Shown: positions 28,467 through 37,134 of the stretch, in pieces
Layout: each line of letters begins with the position of its first letter
How positions within the stretch are numbered: the stretch's first letter is position 1
NCBI RefSeq assembly: GCF_004571195.1
Contig: NZ_CP038271.1
Coordinates: forward strand, 1,935,501 to 1,999,500
Reading direction: 5' to 3'
Length of the DNA: 64,000 nt
Source: Legionella geestiana
GTDB taxonomy: Bacteria; Pseudomonadota; Gammaproteobacteria; Legionellales; Legionellaceae
The notes under the pieces: generated by a model
Databases searched by the model: none
What the model saw: only the letters and a program-made list of their open reading frames with translations
What the model was told of the DNA's origin: nothing
Position numbers and translations under genes: made by a program

Positions 28467-31400
28467 ATGAAGCTCTCCAGTATCAAAGGATTTTTTCCAT
28501 ACATGGCCATTGTGTTTTTGAATACATTCGTAGATTTAGGTCATAAAATCTTAATACAGGACACCCTCTATCAAACCGTTTCAGGCACTAAATATACGAT
28601 ACTTTCATCCATCATTAATGCATTTATTCTTCTACCGTATATTCTATTATTTACGCCCTCTGGCTTTATTGCTGATAAATTTCCCAAAGCGAGTGTATTA
28701 AAAATTACTGCCGCAGCAAGCATTCCATTAACCATTATGATAACAATCTGTTATTTCAAAGGATATTTCTGGGGCTCGTTTTTTCTAACATTATTATTGG
28801 GGATACAAAGCGCATTAAATTCACCTGCAAAATATGGCTATATTAAGGAAATTTTTGGTAAAGAACATTTGTCGCAGGCGAATGCGGTAGTGCAAACACT
28901 GACCATTCTCGCCATACTTGGAGCAACTTTTGTTTTTACCTGTATGTTCAGCCATTTTATGCAAAAAGCCGGTTTGCACACCAGTGTGGACAAATCGTTA
29001 ATACTCATGCACTTTGCTCCCCTTGGATTTCTACTGATTGCATTTTCAATGTTTGAAACAGCAATGACCTTTCGCTTAATCAAAAAAGAAGCTGCAGCTC
29101 CTCAATCAAACTATAATCCATCACGGTATTTTAACGGTCACTATTTAAAAAGTTATTTACATAAAACCTGTCAAAATCGTGTGATTTTTACCTGCATAAT
29201 AGGGTTATCTGTATTTTGGGCAGTGAATCAAGTCCTTTTGGCCAGCTATGGTGCATTTTTGAAAGAACACATTGGTGACGTTAGCGTTCTATTTGCCCAG
29301 GGGTCGCTCGCCATGGGTGGAATTGGTATTTTATTTGGTGCTTTGTATGCGGGTAAAGTATCAAAAGGATTTATTGAAACCGGTTTAATTCCCGCAGCAG
29401 CAGTGGGAATTACAGCGGGACTGTTTATTTTGCCTCATTTAAACAGTGCAATAGCTATCATGGTTTTATTTTTAGCGTATGGTTTTTTTGGAGGAATGTT
29501 AGTTGTTCCTTTGAATGCATTAATTCAGTTTTCTGCTCCACGCGAGGAAGCAGGTAAAGTGCAATCTGCTAATAATTTTTTGCAAAACTGTTTTATGTTC
29601 AGCTTTTTAGTTTTGAATATAGTGCTTGGTTTAGTCAAAGTAGATAGTCAATTTATAATGTATGGACTATCAGCTATCGCATTAACCGGAACAATTTTTA
29701 CTCTTGTTACCTTGCCACATTCCTTAATACGGTACATGGCTTATTTTATTGCATCGCGTTTTTACAAAATCCATGTTTATCAGTTAAATAATTTACCTTC
29801 AAATGGAGGTGTTTTATTGTTGGGAAATCATGTGAGCTTTATTGACTGGGCAGTGCTACAAATTTCCAGTCCACGACCGATTCGCTTTGTTGTTGAGCGC
29901 TCCTTTACCGAAATTTGGTACCTTAGATGGTTGTTTAAGAAATTTAAAGCGATACCCATTGCCAGAGGTGCCAGCCAAAATGCAATAAAAGAGATTAATA
30001 ATGCATTAAATGCAGGCGAAGTTGTAGCCATGTTTCCTGAAGGACGTTTAAGTATCAATGGACAAATTGGTTTATTTCACTCAGGTTTTGAGCGCTCGGC
30101 CATCAACTGTAACGCAGTTATCATTCCTTTTTACTTACATGGACTTTGGGGCTCAAAAACTTCCTATAGTTCGAACTCCCATTCAAAAGTGACTAAAAGA
30201 ATGGTAAGTGTCGTATATGGTGCAGCGTTAGATATTAACAGCTCAGCACAAGCAGTAAGGCAAAAAGTCAAACAACTATCCATTCAAGCCTGGAAATATG
30301 CCATAGAGGAAAAAAATAACATTCAAACAGAGTGGTTGCTAAAAGCAAAAGAAAGGATGAATTCCACAGCCATTATTGAAGGAGAAAAGAAAAAAATTTC
30401 AGTGGCTCAACTCCTTGGAAGCGTTCTTTACGTAAGAACAAAATTAAAGTCGATTCTTAAAAATCAACAAAATGTTGGCATTATTTTTCCGAGCAGTGCT
30501 GGCGGAATTATCGCTAATTTAGCAGTGTTATTATTGGGTAAAACAATAGTTAATTTAAACTATACAGTAGGTGTCGCAAGTTTCGATTCAGCAAAACATC
30601 AGGCATCGATTAAAACAGTTATTACTTCGCGACTTTTTATCAAAAAATTAGAGGGTCGTGGGATTGATATTGTATCACCTGATACGCATTTGATTTTTCT
30701 TGAGGATTTAATAACGAAAGAATCCAGACCATATATTATGGCGTTAGCATTCTTCGCGAAGTTAATGCCTGTAACAATAATAAAACACTTATTTGTAAAG
30801 CCTGTAGATGTATATAGTACGGCAGCTATATTATTCAGCAGTGGCAGCGAAGGGTGCCCTAAGGGAATTAAACTCAGTCATGCAAATATTTTAAGTAATA
30901 TAAATCAAGTTGTAGAAGTTATGGGTCTGGAAAGCAAGGATGTTATGTTGAACTCATTACCATTATTCCATGCTTTTGGTTTAACTATTACTACGCTGCT
31001 TCCATTAATAAAAGGCGTGCCTGTACTCTGTTGTCCTGATCCTGTTAAAGTATTAGAAATTGCAAAATTAGTTTATAAACATAAAGTTACTTTGTATTGT
31101 TCCACATCCAGCATATTAGGGTTATTTGCACGCAATCCATCGGTTCATCCTCTTATGCTATCGTCACTGCGTATGGTCATTGCTGGAGCAGAAAAGCTCT
31201 CTCCAACGGTTTACAGAGATTTTAAAGAGAAATTTCATCAAGAAATTTATGAAGGATATGGAGCGACTGAAGTTGCGCCTGTTGCCAGTTGTAATCTACC
31301 CGATGCTATTTCATTAGTGGATTGGCATGTGCATAAAGCAAATAAACCAGGAACAGTTGGGCTGCCTTTACCGGGTTGTGCTTTTAGAGTGGTACATCCT

Positions 31401-31919
31401 GAAACCTGTGAAGATTTGCCAGTAGGGGAAGATGGTTTAATTCTCATTGGTGGTATTCAAATCATGCAAGGGTATTTAAATATGCCAGAAAAAACGAAGG
31501 AAGTATTAATTGAAGATAATGATTACCATTGGTATAAAACAGGAGATAAAGGCCACCTTGATAGTGAGGGTTTTCTTACCATTGTTGATCGCTATTCCCG
31601 CTTTGCTAAAATTGCTGGAGAAATGATTAGCTTAAGCGCTGTTGAAACTGCATGGCAAGAGGTATATGAAGAGCCTATTGATGTTATGGCTGTATCTATA
31701 CCTCATGATAAAAAAGGGGAAGAATTAGCTTTGCTCTATTCAGCACCTGTTTCTGAAACTGAATTAAGACAGCATTTATTAGCAGCGTCATTACCGAAAT
31801 TTATGTTGCCCGGGCAAATAAAATACATAACGGATTTACCCAAACTAGGTAACGGAAAAAAAGATTATGTATCGGCCAAACAAATGCTTCTTGAGATGCA
31901 AGAGTCGATGGTTATTTAG
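28467..31919 (+). CDS. aas: Three-domain LplT-PlsC-AMP ligase fusion (lysophospholipid flippase, acyltransferase, acyl-ACP ligase)
   Basis: This 1150-residue protein recycles lysophospholipids. Residues ~1-420 are a 12-TM MFS transporter like LplT (GFIADKFPKASVLKI, QSALNSPAKYGYIKE). Residues ~435-620 are a PlsC acyltransferase with HVSFID (HX4D) and FPEGRLS. Residues ~640-1150 are an AMP-forming acyl-ACP/CoA ligase with the P-loop SSGSEGCPKGIKLSH, EGYGATEVAP and YKTGDKG. In E. coli the same work is done by separate LplT and Aas proteins encoded side by side. Here all three activities are in one chain, an arrangement known in other bacteria. The product should flip lyso-PE inward, reacylate it and activate the fatty acid. 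It overlaps the convergent XRE gene by 4 bp. Confidence 0.92.
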   Translation: MKLSSIKGFFPYMAIVFLNTFVDLGHKILIQDTLYQTVSGTKYTILSSIINAFILLPYILLFTPSGFIADKFPKASVLKITAAASIPLTIMITICYFKGYFWGSFFLTLLLGIQSALNSPAKYGYIKEIFGKEHLSQANAVVQTLTILAILGATFVFTCMFSHFMQKAGLHTSVDKSLILMHFAPLGFLLIAFSMFETAMTFRLIKKEAAAPQSNYNPSRYFNGHYLKSYLHKTCQNRVIFTCIIGLSVFWAVNQVLLASYGAFLKEHIGDVSVLFAQGSLAMGGIGILFGALYAGKVSKGFIETGLIPAAAVGITAGLFILPHLNSAIAIMVLFLAYGFFGGMLVVPLNALIQFSAPREEAGKVQSANNFLQNCFMFSFLVLNIVLGLVKVDSQFIMYGLSAIALTGTIFTLVTLPHSLIRYMAYFIASRFYKIHVYQLNNLPSNGGVLLLGNHVSFIDWAVLQISSPRPIRFVVERSFTEIWYLRWLFKKFKAIPIARGASQNAIKEINNALNAGEVVAMFPEGRLSINGQIGLFHSGFERSAINCNAVIIPFYLHGLWGSKTSYSSNSHSKVTKRMVSVVYGAALDINSSAQAVRQKVKQLSIQAWKYAIEEKNNIQTEWLLKAKERMNSTAIIEGEKKKISVAQLLGSVLYVRTKLKSILKNQQNVGIIFPSSAGGIIANLAVLLLGKTIVNLNYTVGVASFDSAKHQASIKTVITSRLFIKKLEGRGIDIVSPDTHLIFLEDLITKESRPYIMALAFFAKLMPVTIIKHLFVKPVDVYSTAAILFSSGSEGCPKGIKLSHANILSNINQVVEVMGLESKDVMLNSLPLFHAFGLTITTLLPLIKGVPVLCCPDPVKVLEIAKLVYKHKVTLYCSTSSILGLFARNPSVHPLMLSSLRMVIAGAEKLSPTVYRDFKEKFHQEIYEGYGATEVAPVASCNLPDAISLVDWHVHKANKPGTVGLPLPGCAFRVVHPETCEDLPVGEDGLILIGGIQIMQGYLNMPEKTKEVLIEDNDYHWYKTGDKGHLDSEGFLTIVDRYSRFAKIAGEMISLSAVETAWQEVYEEPIDVMAVSIPHDKKGEELALLYSAPVSETELRQHLLAASLPKFMLPGQIKYITDLPKLGNGKKDYVSAKQMLLEMQESMVI

Positions 31920-32647
31920 CGCTTAAGCGAGTCAAAAATTTGAGGAACCCAGGGGCGCATCGCAATAATTAATGCGCTCCCCTGGCGTTTATCAATAGGA
32001 ATGTGCACGCTATCACGGCACAATTTTACAAATTCCTTAGCTGTTTCGTTTAAAATTTTTTGAAAACTTAGATTATCCTGCTCGCTGAGCATGCCGCTTC
32101 GCACCAAATACAACTCTGTGGGTTTTTCAAAATGGCAATCAAAAAAATCTTTCTGTACATTTCTTTGAAAAAAGCGTTGAATAGGCCCATCAGGAATCCA
32201 ATGAAAATGTGGATCGATGAGGCGCTTAAAATGATTGTTTGGTTGTAATTCAATAATTTTCATCTGGTCGAGGCGTGCTGCATAGCGAATTAAAGCATGT
32301 TCGGATATTTTGTAAAATTTTAAAATATCTTGAAATGTCCAATGATTAAGAATGCAAATGGCAACTAACAGTAATTCTGTTTCACTTACTAATTCTTGCT
32401 CCTGACTCTCCGTTAAATACAAAATGCGTTCTTTACTTTTTTCAAGAAGAGCAAAAACATCTGAGACTGACATGTAGAAACAGGAGCAAATACTTTCTAA
32501 ACGGCTCAAGCTTATATCTTTTTGGGTAAAAATGCGTTTAATGCTGGGTTCGGACAGATTCAATTTTTCGGCAAGCATTTTATATGTGATTCCATGCAAA
32601 CGCAGTTGCTGCTTTACTATCAAAAAAAGGTCGTTAGCCTGTTTCAT
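31916..32647 (-). CDS. XRE-family transcriptional regulator
   Basis: A 243-residue protein. The N-terminal helix-turn-helix is clear (YKMLAEKLNLSEPSIKRIF). The ~170-residue C-terminal domain lacks a recognised ligand fold but is well ordered (LLLVAICILNHWTFQDILKF, HFHWIPDGPIQRFFQ). Such long XRE regulators are common in Legionella and relatives. It is convergent with, and overlaps, the aas fusion gene. It shares a 12-bp upstream motif with that gene, so it may control it. No RNA-binding or DNA-binding alternative is obvious. Confidence 0.75.
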   Translation of the reverse strand: MKQANDLFLIVKQQLRLHGITYKMLAEKLNLSEPSIKRIFTQKDISLSRLESICSCFYMSVSDVFALLEKSKERILYLTESQEQELVSETELLLVAICILNHWTFQDILKFYKISEHALIRYAARLDQMKIIELQPNNHFKRLIDPHFHWIPDGPIQRFFQRNVQKDFFDCHFEKPTELYLVRSGMLSEQDNLSFQKILNETAKEFVKLCRDSVHIPIDKRQGSALIIAMRPWVPQIFDSLKR

Positions 32648-32701
32648 ACCGCTTATCCTTTAAGGTGTCATACCAGTTTTGGAAGGATGTTACAAAGTGA
32701 C

Positions 32702-32713
32702 GTCTAATTGTAA
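32702..32713 (-). promoter_or_regulatory. 12-bp motif shared with the aas promoter
   Basis: Read on the minus strand this is TTACAATTAGAC, identical to 28434-28445. The TACAAT inside it is preceded by TTCAAA 16 bp upstream, a plausible promoter for the XRE gene. Confidence 0.4.
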
Positions 32714-32814
32714 TCTGGTTCTGTGCATTTTGAAAACAATAAGCAATCACGCGATATCAGATTACACAGGTTTATATTCAATGCTTTAATTAGGGTCTGT
32801 TGTCACATCACATT

Positions 32815-32854
32815 AGGGCGTGTCCTCATTCCATGATATGGCTGCAAATGCGGC
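32815..32854 (-). repeat. Copy B of the dispersed ~38-bp repeat
   Basis: Same sequence family as 20414-20453 and 12341-12376. On the minus strand one frame reads AAFAAISWNEDTP then stop; copy A reads similarly (GAFTARFWNEDRP). This could be the end of a coding remnant, for example a transposase C terminus, though no source element is identified. It lies in the 338-bp gap between the XRE gene and trpS. Confidence 0.5.
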
Positions 32855-33251
32855 GTTTTGGTTTTTTGCGTACTGAAATGACATGACCTAAACAGTAGCG
32901 CAATATAATGTTTTAAAAATTTGCTCAGTGGTATATTCATCATGATTGAATACATATAATAAAATTTTTTCATGGGTGGTCGTAAATGGCAAACAAAGAA
33001 ATATTACTAACGGGTGACACTCCAACAGGGCAGTTACATCTTGGTCATTGGGTTGGCTCATTAGAGAATCGTGTACTTAGATAGGTCCGGGGCACTGGAA
33101 CAAAATTCAGGGAAAATAAGAGCTATTCCCATCTTGTTAGTCTAATCACCTTGCTCTCAGAATGGCTTATCCACAAGTCCATAGGCCAGGAGAGCTTTCA
33201 TTGTCTCGGATAGGCCTGTTGACCCTGTGGGTAAGCCATGACACACGGAGC

Positions 33252-34028
33252 TCATGTTTTTTTACGGTGTTGAAAATACATGTCCGCTGGTGTGAAATAT
33301 CTGAAGGACTGGTGCGGTCTTCGGTGGTTATAATAATCAAAGTATTCACATAATGCCAGCTCAACTTCTTCAATTGACTCAAAAGAATATCGATAGAGTT
33401 TTTCTTGTTTAACACTACGCCATAAACGCTCTATAAAAATATTATCAAGGTAGCGACCTCGCCCATCCATACTGATGGAGATCCTGTGGGTTTTTAGCGT
33501 GTTTATCCAGTCACTTGAGGTGAATTGTGACCCTTGATCAGTGTTGAAGATTTCACATCGTCCTTTCAGCAAAGCATTTCTAAGTGCTTCTACACAGAAT
33601 TCAGCCTCAAGCGTTGGTGAAACGGCCCATTGAACCACATAGCGGCTATACCAATCCATAATGGCGAGCAAATAGACGTGACCGCCTTTCATCCTGACGT
33701 ATGTGATATCCGCCGCCCATACTTGATCGGGTTTTGTGATATCGATATCTCGCAATAAATAGGGGTACACGGTGTGCTCTTTATTGGGTACGCTTGTATT
33801 TGGCTTTGGGTAGACGGTTTCTAACCCCATGACCTCCATGAGTCTCTTGATACGACGTCTACCAACAGTATAACCAACCTCTTTTGATAGCCATTGTGCG
33901 CGCTTAATTTTGCCTTCACAGGGATATTGGAGATAATGCTCGTCAAGCAGCGTCATTAATCGCTCATCTTCTGCTGATATGGAAGACGCCTTGTAATAGT
34001 AACTGGAAACGCTCAATCCGAGTAGCAT
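33252..34028 (-). CDS. IS3-family transposase OrfB (DDE catalytic domain)
   Basis: A 258-residue integrase-core protein, normally made as the C-terminal part of OrfAB by -1 frameshifting. The DDE residues are visible: AADITYV, FNTDQGSQFTS and DNIFIERLWRSVKQE. The HTH_21-like N-terminal segment is GKIKRAQWLSKEVGYTVGRR, and the C-terminal YNHRRPHQSF is typical of the family. The open frame continues upstream of this Met towards the slippery run (HLSLDEKRRLIDSSAEI), as expected for a fusion product. Confidence 0.92.
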   Translation of the reverse strand: MLLGLSVSSYYYKASSISAEDERLMTLLDEHYLQYPCEGKIKRAQWLSKEVGYTVGRRRIKRLMEVMGLETVYPKPNTSVPNKEHTVYPYLLRDIDITKPDQVWAADITYVRMKGGHVYLLAIMDWYSRYVVQWAVSPTLEAEFCVEALRNALLKGRCEIFNTDQGSQFTSSDWINTLKTHRISISMDGRGRYLDNIFIERLWRSVKQEKLYRYSFESIEEVELALCEYFDYYNHRRPHQSFRYFTPADMYFQHRKKT

Positions 34029-34080
34029 GCACTGCTCTCGGATCGTTATTTCAGCGCTGCTATCGATGAGTCTGCGTTTT

Positions 34081-34374
34081 TCATCCAGGCTCAGATGGAA
34101 ATTTTTTTTTTAACCAGGACAATTGTGCCTGGAGCCGACCAATTTCCTCATATAAGGCATCGATAAGTTCTGTTTGTGTTTTTTTATCTTTGTCGCGAGT
34201 GTTGGAAAACACGTCAGATATCGCTTGCAATGCCGTTTGCTTCCAGGCTTTAATTTGGGTAGCATGCACGCCGTACTCGCTGGTTAACTGGGCCTGGGTC
34301 AATTTCCCCTCAATGGCAGCAAGTGCAATCTTTGATTTTTTTGATGCAGTGTAATAATTTCGCTTTTTGGTCAT
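34081..34374 (-). CDS. IS3-family OrfA (helix-turn-helix protein)
   Basis: This 97-residue protein binds the IS ends. The helix-turn-helix is ALAAIEGKLTQAQLTSEYGV with HATQIKAWKQTAL, followed by a leucine-zipper-like C terminus (LIDALYEEIGRLQAQLSWLK). Near its end, at 34102-34111, the minus strand has ten consecutive A residues, a classic -1 slippery site. Slippage there fuses OrfA to the OrfB frame to give active transposase. Confidence 0.9.
   Translation of the reverse strand: MTKKRNYYTASKKSKIALAAIEGKLTQAQLTSEYGVHATQIKAWKQTALQAISDVFSNTRDKDKKTQTELIDALYEEIGRLQAQLSWLKKKFPSEPG
34102..34111 (-). promoter_or_regulatory. A10 slippery site for programmed -1 frameshift
   Basis: Ten A residues on the minus strand (within GGTT-A10-TTTC) lie in the OrfA/OrfB overlap. 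Shifting -1 here continues into the open OrfB frame; staying in frame ends OrfA at 34081. Confidence 0.8.
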
Positions 34375-35562
34375 CCTATTCTCCTCTTATAATAGAAGAA
34401 TAGCTCTTAAAAATACCTTTTTTTCGTCCAAAAATCCGCGCCTATATCATACAACTGCAAGATGATTATGAATGCTTCTTTTTGTTAGCCAATATGCATG
34501 CGTTTACCACTCGACATGAACGGCCTCATGATATTAGGCAAAGTGTATTGGATATCACCCTGGATTACCTGGCTGCAGGTATCGATCCTGATAAAAGCCA
34601 TATTTTCATACAGTCTGAGGTGCCAGCCATTTCTGAATTAACATTCCTCTTTAGTATGTTACTCCCTTTTGCTCGGGTTATGCGCAATCCCACAATTAAA
34701 GATGAGATTAGAGATAAACAATTAGGCGAGAATTATTCTTTCGGATTTCCCTTATATTCTGTGGGGCAAGTCGCTGATATATTAGCATTTCGTCCCGCAA
34801 TTGTTCCTGTAGGGGAAGACCAGATTGCCCATCTTGAGATGACCCGTGAAGTTGCAAGGCGGTTTAATCAGCTCTATTGCGGTGTGGACGCTCATGCGAC
34901 TGATGACGAAAATTTAGCGCTTGGTGGGTTGCTACCCATTGTAAAAGCGAAACTTGGAAGGGTGAAAAAATTGGTGGGTACTGGTAGACCTAATGATGAA
35001 GGCCGTTTATTAAAAATGAGTAAATCGCTAAATAATGCCATTCTATTATCAGATGATAGTAAGACTGTTCAAAAGAAGGTCATGGGCATGTATACGGATC
35101 CGAATCGAATCAGTGCAACAGACAAAGGTACCATTGAGAATAACCCCCTGTGGATTTTTCATGATGCATTTACACCAGATGCTGCGTGGGTTGACGAAGC
35201 CAAACAAAAATATCAAGAGGGCACTATAGGAGACGTTGAATGCAAGCGAAAACTAATAGATTCTATTGAAAAAATATTACAACCTATGCGACAACGTCGA
35301 CAAGAGTATGCTGCACATCCACAGGAAGTACTCCGTATTTTACAAAAGGGAACAATCAAGGCGAATGAAGTAGCAAATGAAACACTAAACCTTGTTAAGA
35401 AAGCCATGAAGCAGGATTTTTTTATTTGAGGCAAGGGTCTTATATGGACTCGACCGTATTGTCAAAAACTAATGAATTATTTTGTTAATAACTTAATAGC
35501 GGTTTCAATCCTTTAGACCTGTGATACTATCACAACATTTATTAAACAAAGTAAAACACGTT

Positions 35563-36039
35563 ATGATTATTAAAAGTTTAAAAATCAGTCTTTTTGTATT
35601 ATTGTTCATTTCGACCTCCTCGTTTGCTCAGAACGCTGAAGTACAAAAACAAATAAAGGCTCTCTGTATCGATAGATACCATTCTCCTGGAGACTTCGTT
35701 CAATTTGCGAATAAACTACAAACCTTAGGAGTTATCAGACAAACTTATGATGTGATTAATGATGAACTCGCTTTTTATTCAAAAAATTCAATGTTGTACC
35801 ATTTCCCTGCGGTAGAAATTAATAAATCCATAGACAAAAAATTGTTTGTTTTCGGTGAGTCTTTAAACCTTGATATACTAAAAAAAGCCTTATATGCGCT
35901 CGACCATAACAAAATATCAGTGGTGAAATTCCACAAGGAAGTTGCTCGCGCGGGAATTGTATATGTGAGTGTCTATTTAAAGCAAAGAAAAATCTATTAT
36001 TTAAGTCAAGATGGAAAGTATTTTCTTGAGTCCTATTAA
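35563..36039 (+). CDS. Small secreted protein, unknown
   Basis: A 158-residue protein with a signal peptide ([22 protein letters not shown]). The start at 35563 is chosen because it places the signal peptide at the N terminus; the longer reading adds 14 residues without one. No domain is recognised. The palindrome GTGATACTATCAC sits ~30 bp upstream (35521-35533). It is the last gene before the tRNA fragment that marks the integrated element. Confidence 0.6.
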   Translation: MIIKSLKISLFVLLFISTSSFAQNAEVQKQIKALCIDRYHSPGDFVQFANKLQTLGVIRQTYDVINDELAFYSKNSMLYHFPAVEINKSIDKKLFVFGESLNLDILKKALYALDHNKISVVKFHKEVARAGIVYVSVYLKQRKIYYLSQDGKYFLESY

Positions 36040-36307
36040 TTAATCCTGCTCTGGAAAATTTTACATGATGCAGAATTGCGGTAATTCCCCCGAAAAATAA
36101 CTGATGCCAAAAGTAGAATCTTCTCATAATCCATGCGGGGGATTACTGGTGGTTTTGACTTTATTGCGGAACGCAAATTTTAAAACCAGGAAGATAGCAA
36201 ATGAGGGTGTAAGTGCAACTTCGCTTTAGATTTTGCACGCAGGTCTCGAAGCAGACCTCCAGGGGTTTAAGGTATTAAGTGTAAATAATGATTTTACTGA
36301 CTTTAAT

Positions 36308-36357
36308 TGGTGGGCCCACTAGGACTTGAACCTAGGACCAACGGATTATGAGCCCGT
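36308..36357 (-). pseudogene. 3' fragment of a tRNA-Met(CAU) gene, probable attachment site
   Basis: The minus strand gives a complete anticodon arm (ACGGG-CTCATAA-TCCGT, anticodon CAU), a variable loop, a perfect T arm (CTAGG-TTCAAGT-CCTAG), the 3' acceptor strand TGGGCCC, the discriminator A and an encoded CCA. No matching GGGCCCA 5' acceptor strand follows, and the D-arm region has only an eroded resemblance (CAATTGGTTA). It is therefore not a functional tRNA. A tRNA 3' end on its own at the edge of foreign DNA is the usual scar of site-specific integration (attL/attR). The orientation predicts that the intact tRNA lies to the right, beyond the element. Confidence 0.75.
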
Positions 36358-36485
36358 CAATGCCAAAGTAACCAATTGATTTTACCGTAATTTTAATCGC
36401 AGGAAACCACTACAATTGTCGTACGAAGTATAACAGAGCCGTACCCAAATACGCAAATTCCCCACAATGGATTTTTACGGGGTTA

Positions 36486-36532
36486 TTTTAATATTGAAAC
36501 CCATTTGACGTTATTGGGTTTTAATATTAAAA
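36486..36532. promoter_or_regulatory. Inverted-repeat operator upstream of abiEi
   Basis: 18-bp arms (TTTTAATATTGAAACCCA at 36486-36503 and its reverse complement at 36515-36532, one mismatch) flank an 11-bp spacer containing TTGACG. AbiEi antitoxins autorepress by binding inverted repeats at their own promoter, and this repeat is in the expected place, ending 8 bp before the preferred abiEi start. The overlap of the promoter-like hexamers TTGACG and TAAAAT (17-bp spacing) with the repeat fits repression. Confidence 0.7.
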
Positions 36533-36540
36533 TTATAGGT

Positions 36541-37134
36541 ATGAAACCAAATAATGAAGTGACATTGAAAGATCTGTTTGCAAGACCGGTCTTTCACGCC
36601 GCAGAGGCTCGTGAAGCAGGTATCCATCCCAGCCGGCTCAGCTATTATGTAAAAACTAATAGGATTGAACGTATTGGTCACGGCGTTTATCGCGGTGTTG
36701 AATCTTCTGTTGAAGCGGATTTTCAATGGGAAGATCTGATTATCATTGCCAAAAGTATTCCACAAGGCATAGTCTGTCTGGTTTCAGCGTTGGCACTATA
36801 CGAACTGACGGATGAAATGCCAAGAGAGCATTGGATAGCTGTTCCTCATTCTACTACGGCACCAAAGCGTGAGCATACTCGTATTGTTAGAATGCGTGAT
36901 ATGGAAACAGGTAAAAAGATTTACACAATAGGGCGGGAAACAGTTGTCATTTTTGACAGAGAAAGAACGATAATAGACGCTTTTCGCTATCTCAGTAAAG
37001 AAATTGCCATTAAAGCGCTTAAAGCAGCAGCGAGTGGGAAAGCGTCCCAAAAATTGGATATTAAAAAGCTTCAGCAGTATGCGAGAGAATTTGGACTTAA
37101 TCTTGATCCTTATATTTTGACGGTGACAACATGA
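36541..37134 (+). CDS. abiEi: AbiEi antitoxin / autorepressor (type IV toxin-antitoxin)
   Basis: This 197-residue antitoxin has an N-terminal winged helix-turn-helix (VFHAAEAREAGIHPSRLSYY, then VKTNRIERIGHGVYR) and the C-terminal AbiEi domain (IVCLVSALALYELTDEMPRE, IAVPHSTTAPKR, ETVVIFDRERTIIDAFRY). The start at 36541 is preferred because the longer ORF start lies inside the operator repeat. AbiE systems act in phage abortive infection and in element stabilisation. The stop overlaps the start of abiEii by 4 bp (ATGA), the usual arrangement. Confidence 0.88.
   Translation: MKPNNEVTLKDLFARPVFHAAEAREAGIHPSRLSYYVKTNRIERIGHGVYRGVESSVEADFQWEDLIIIAKSIPQGIVCLVSALALYELTDEMPREHWIAVPHSTTAPKREHTRIVRMRDMETGKKIYTIGRETVVIFDRERTIIDAFRYLSKEIAIKALKAAASGKASQKLDIKKLQQYAREFGLNLDPYILTVTT

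Larger units (their letters stand above)
33077..34449 (-). mobile_element. Complete IS3-family insertion sequence, 1373 bp, in trpS
   Basis: The boundaries are set by rejoining trpS: the target TAC is duplicated (33074-33076 and 34450-34452). The ends are imperfect inverted repeats (TGATATAGGCGCGG on the minus-strand left end against TTAGATAGGTCCGG at the other end, 10 of 14 matching). It carries two overlapping ORFs on the minus strand with an A10 slippery run. Both ORFs look intact, so it may still transpose. Confidence 0.9.
32986..35429 (+). pseudogene. trpS: Tryptophanyl-tRNA synthetase interrupted by an IS3-family element
   Basis: The first 30 codons (32986-33076) encode the class I synthetase N terminus with the HIGH signature ([10 protein letters not shown]). 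They then run into the insertion and stop at 33084. The rest resumes at 34450 (QLQDDYECFFLLANMHAF) and continues to 35429 with the KMSKS loop (LLKMSKSLNNAI). Joining the flanks at the duplicated TAC restores one continuous frame (ENRV-QLQDDYE), so the insertion is the only lesion seen. The 3' part alone lacks the ATP-binding HIGH motif and cannot charge tRNA. Because TrpRS is essential, another trpS should exist elsewhere; this copy lies in AT-rich accessory DNA and is probably an auxiliary one. Confidence 0.92.

Noticed and set aside
35521-35533. Palindrome GTGATACTATCAC before the small secreted protein
   Set aside because: A single 13-bp palindrome without a second copy or known regulator; recorded as context only, not as an operator.
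36239-36262. Hairpin AGGTCT-CGAAGC-AGACCT near the tRNA fragment
   Set aside because: Short stem with no U tract or neighbouring gene end close enough; not convincing as a terminator or RNA gene.
36308-36400. A complete functional tRNA-Met
   Set aside because: The 5' acceptor strand complementary to TGGGCCC is absent and the D arm does not fold, so only the 3' part is real.
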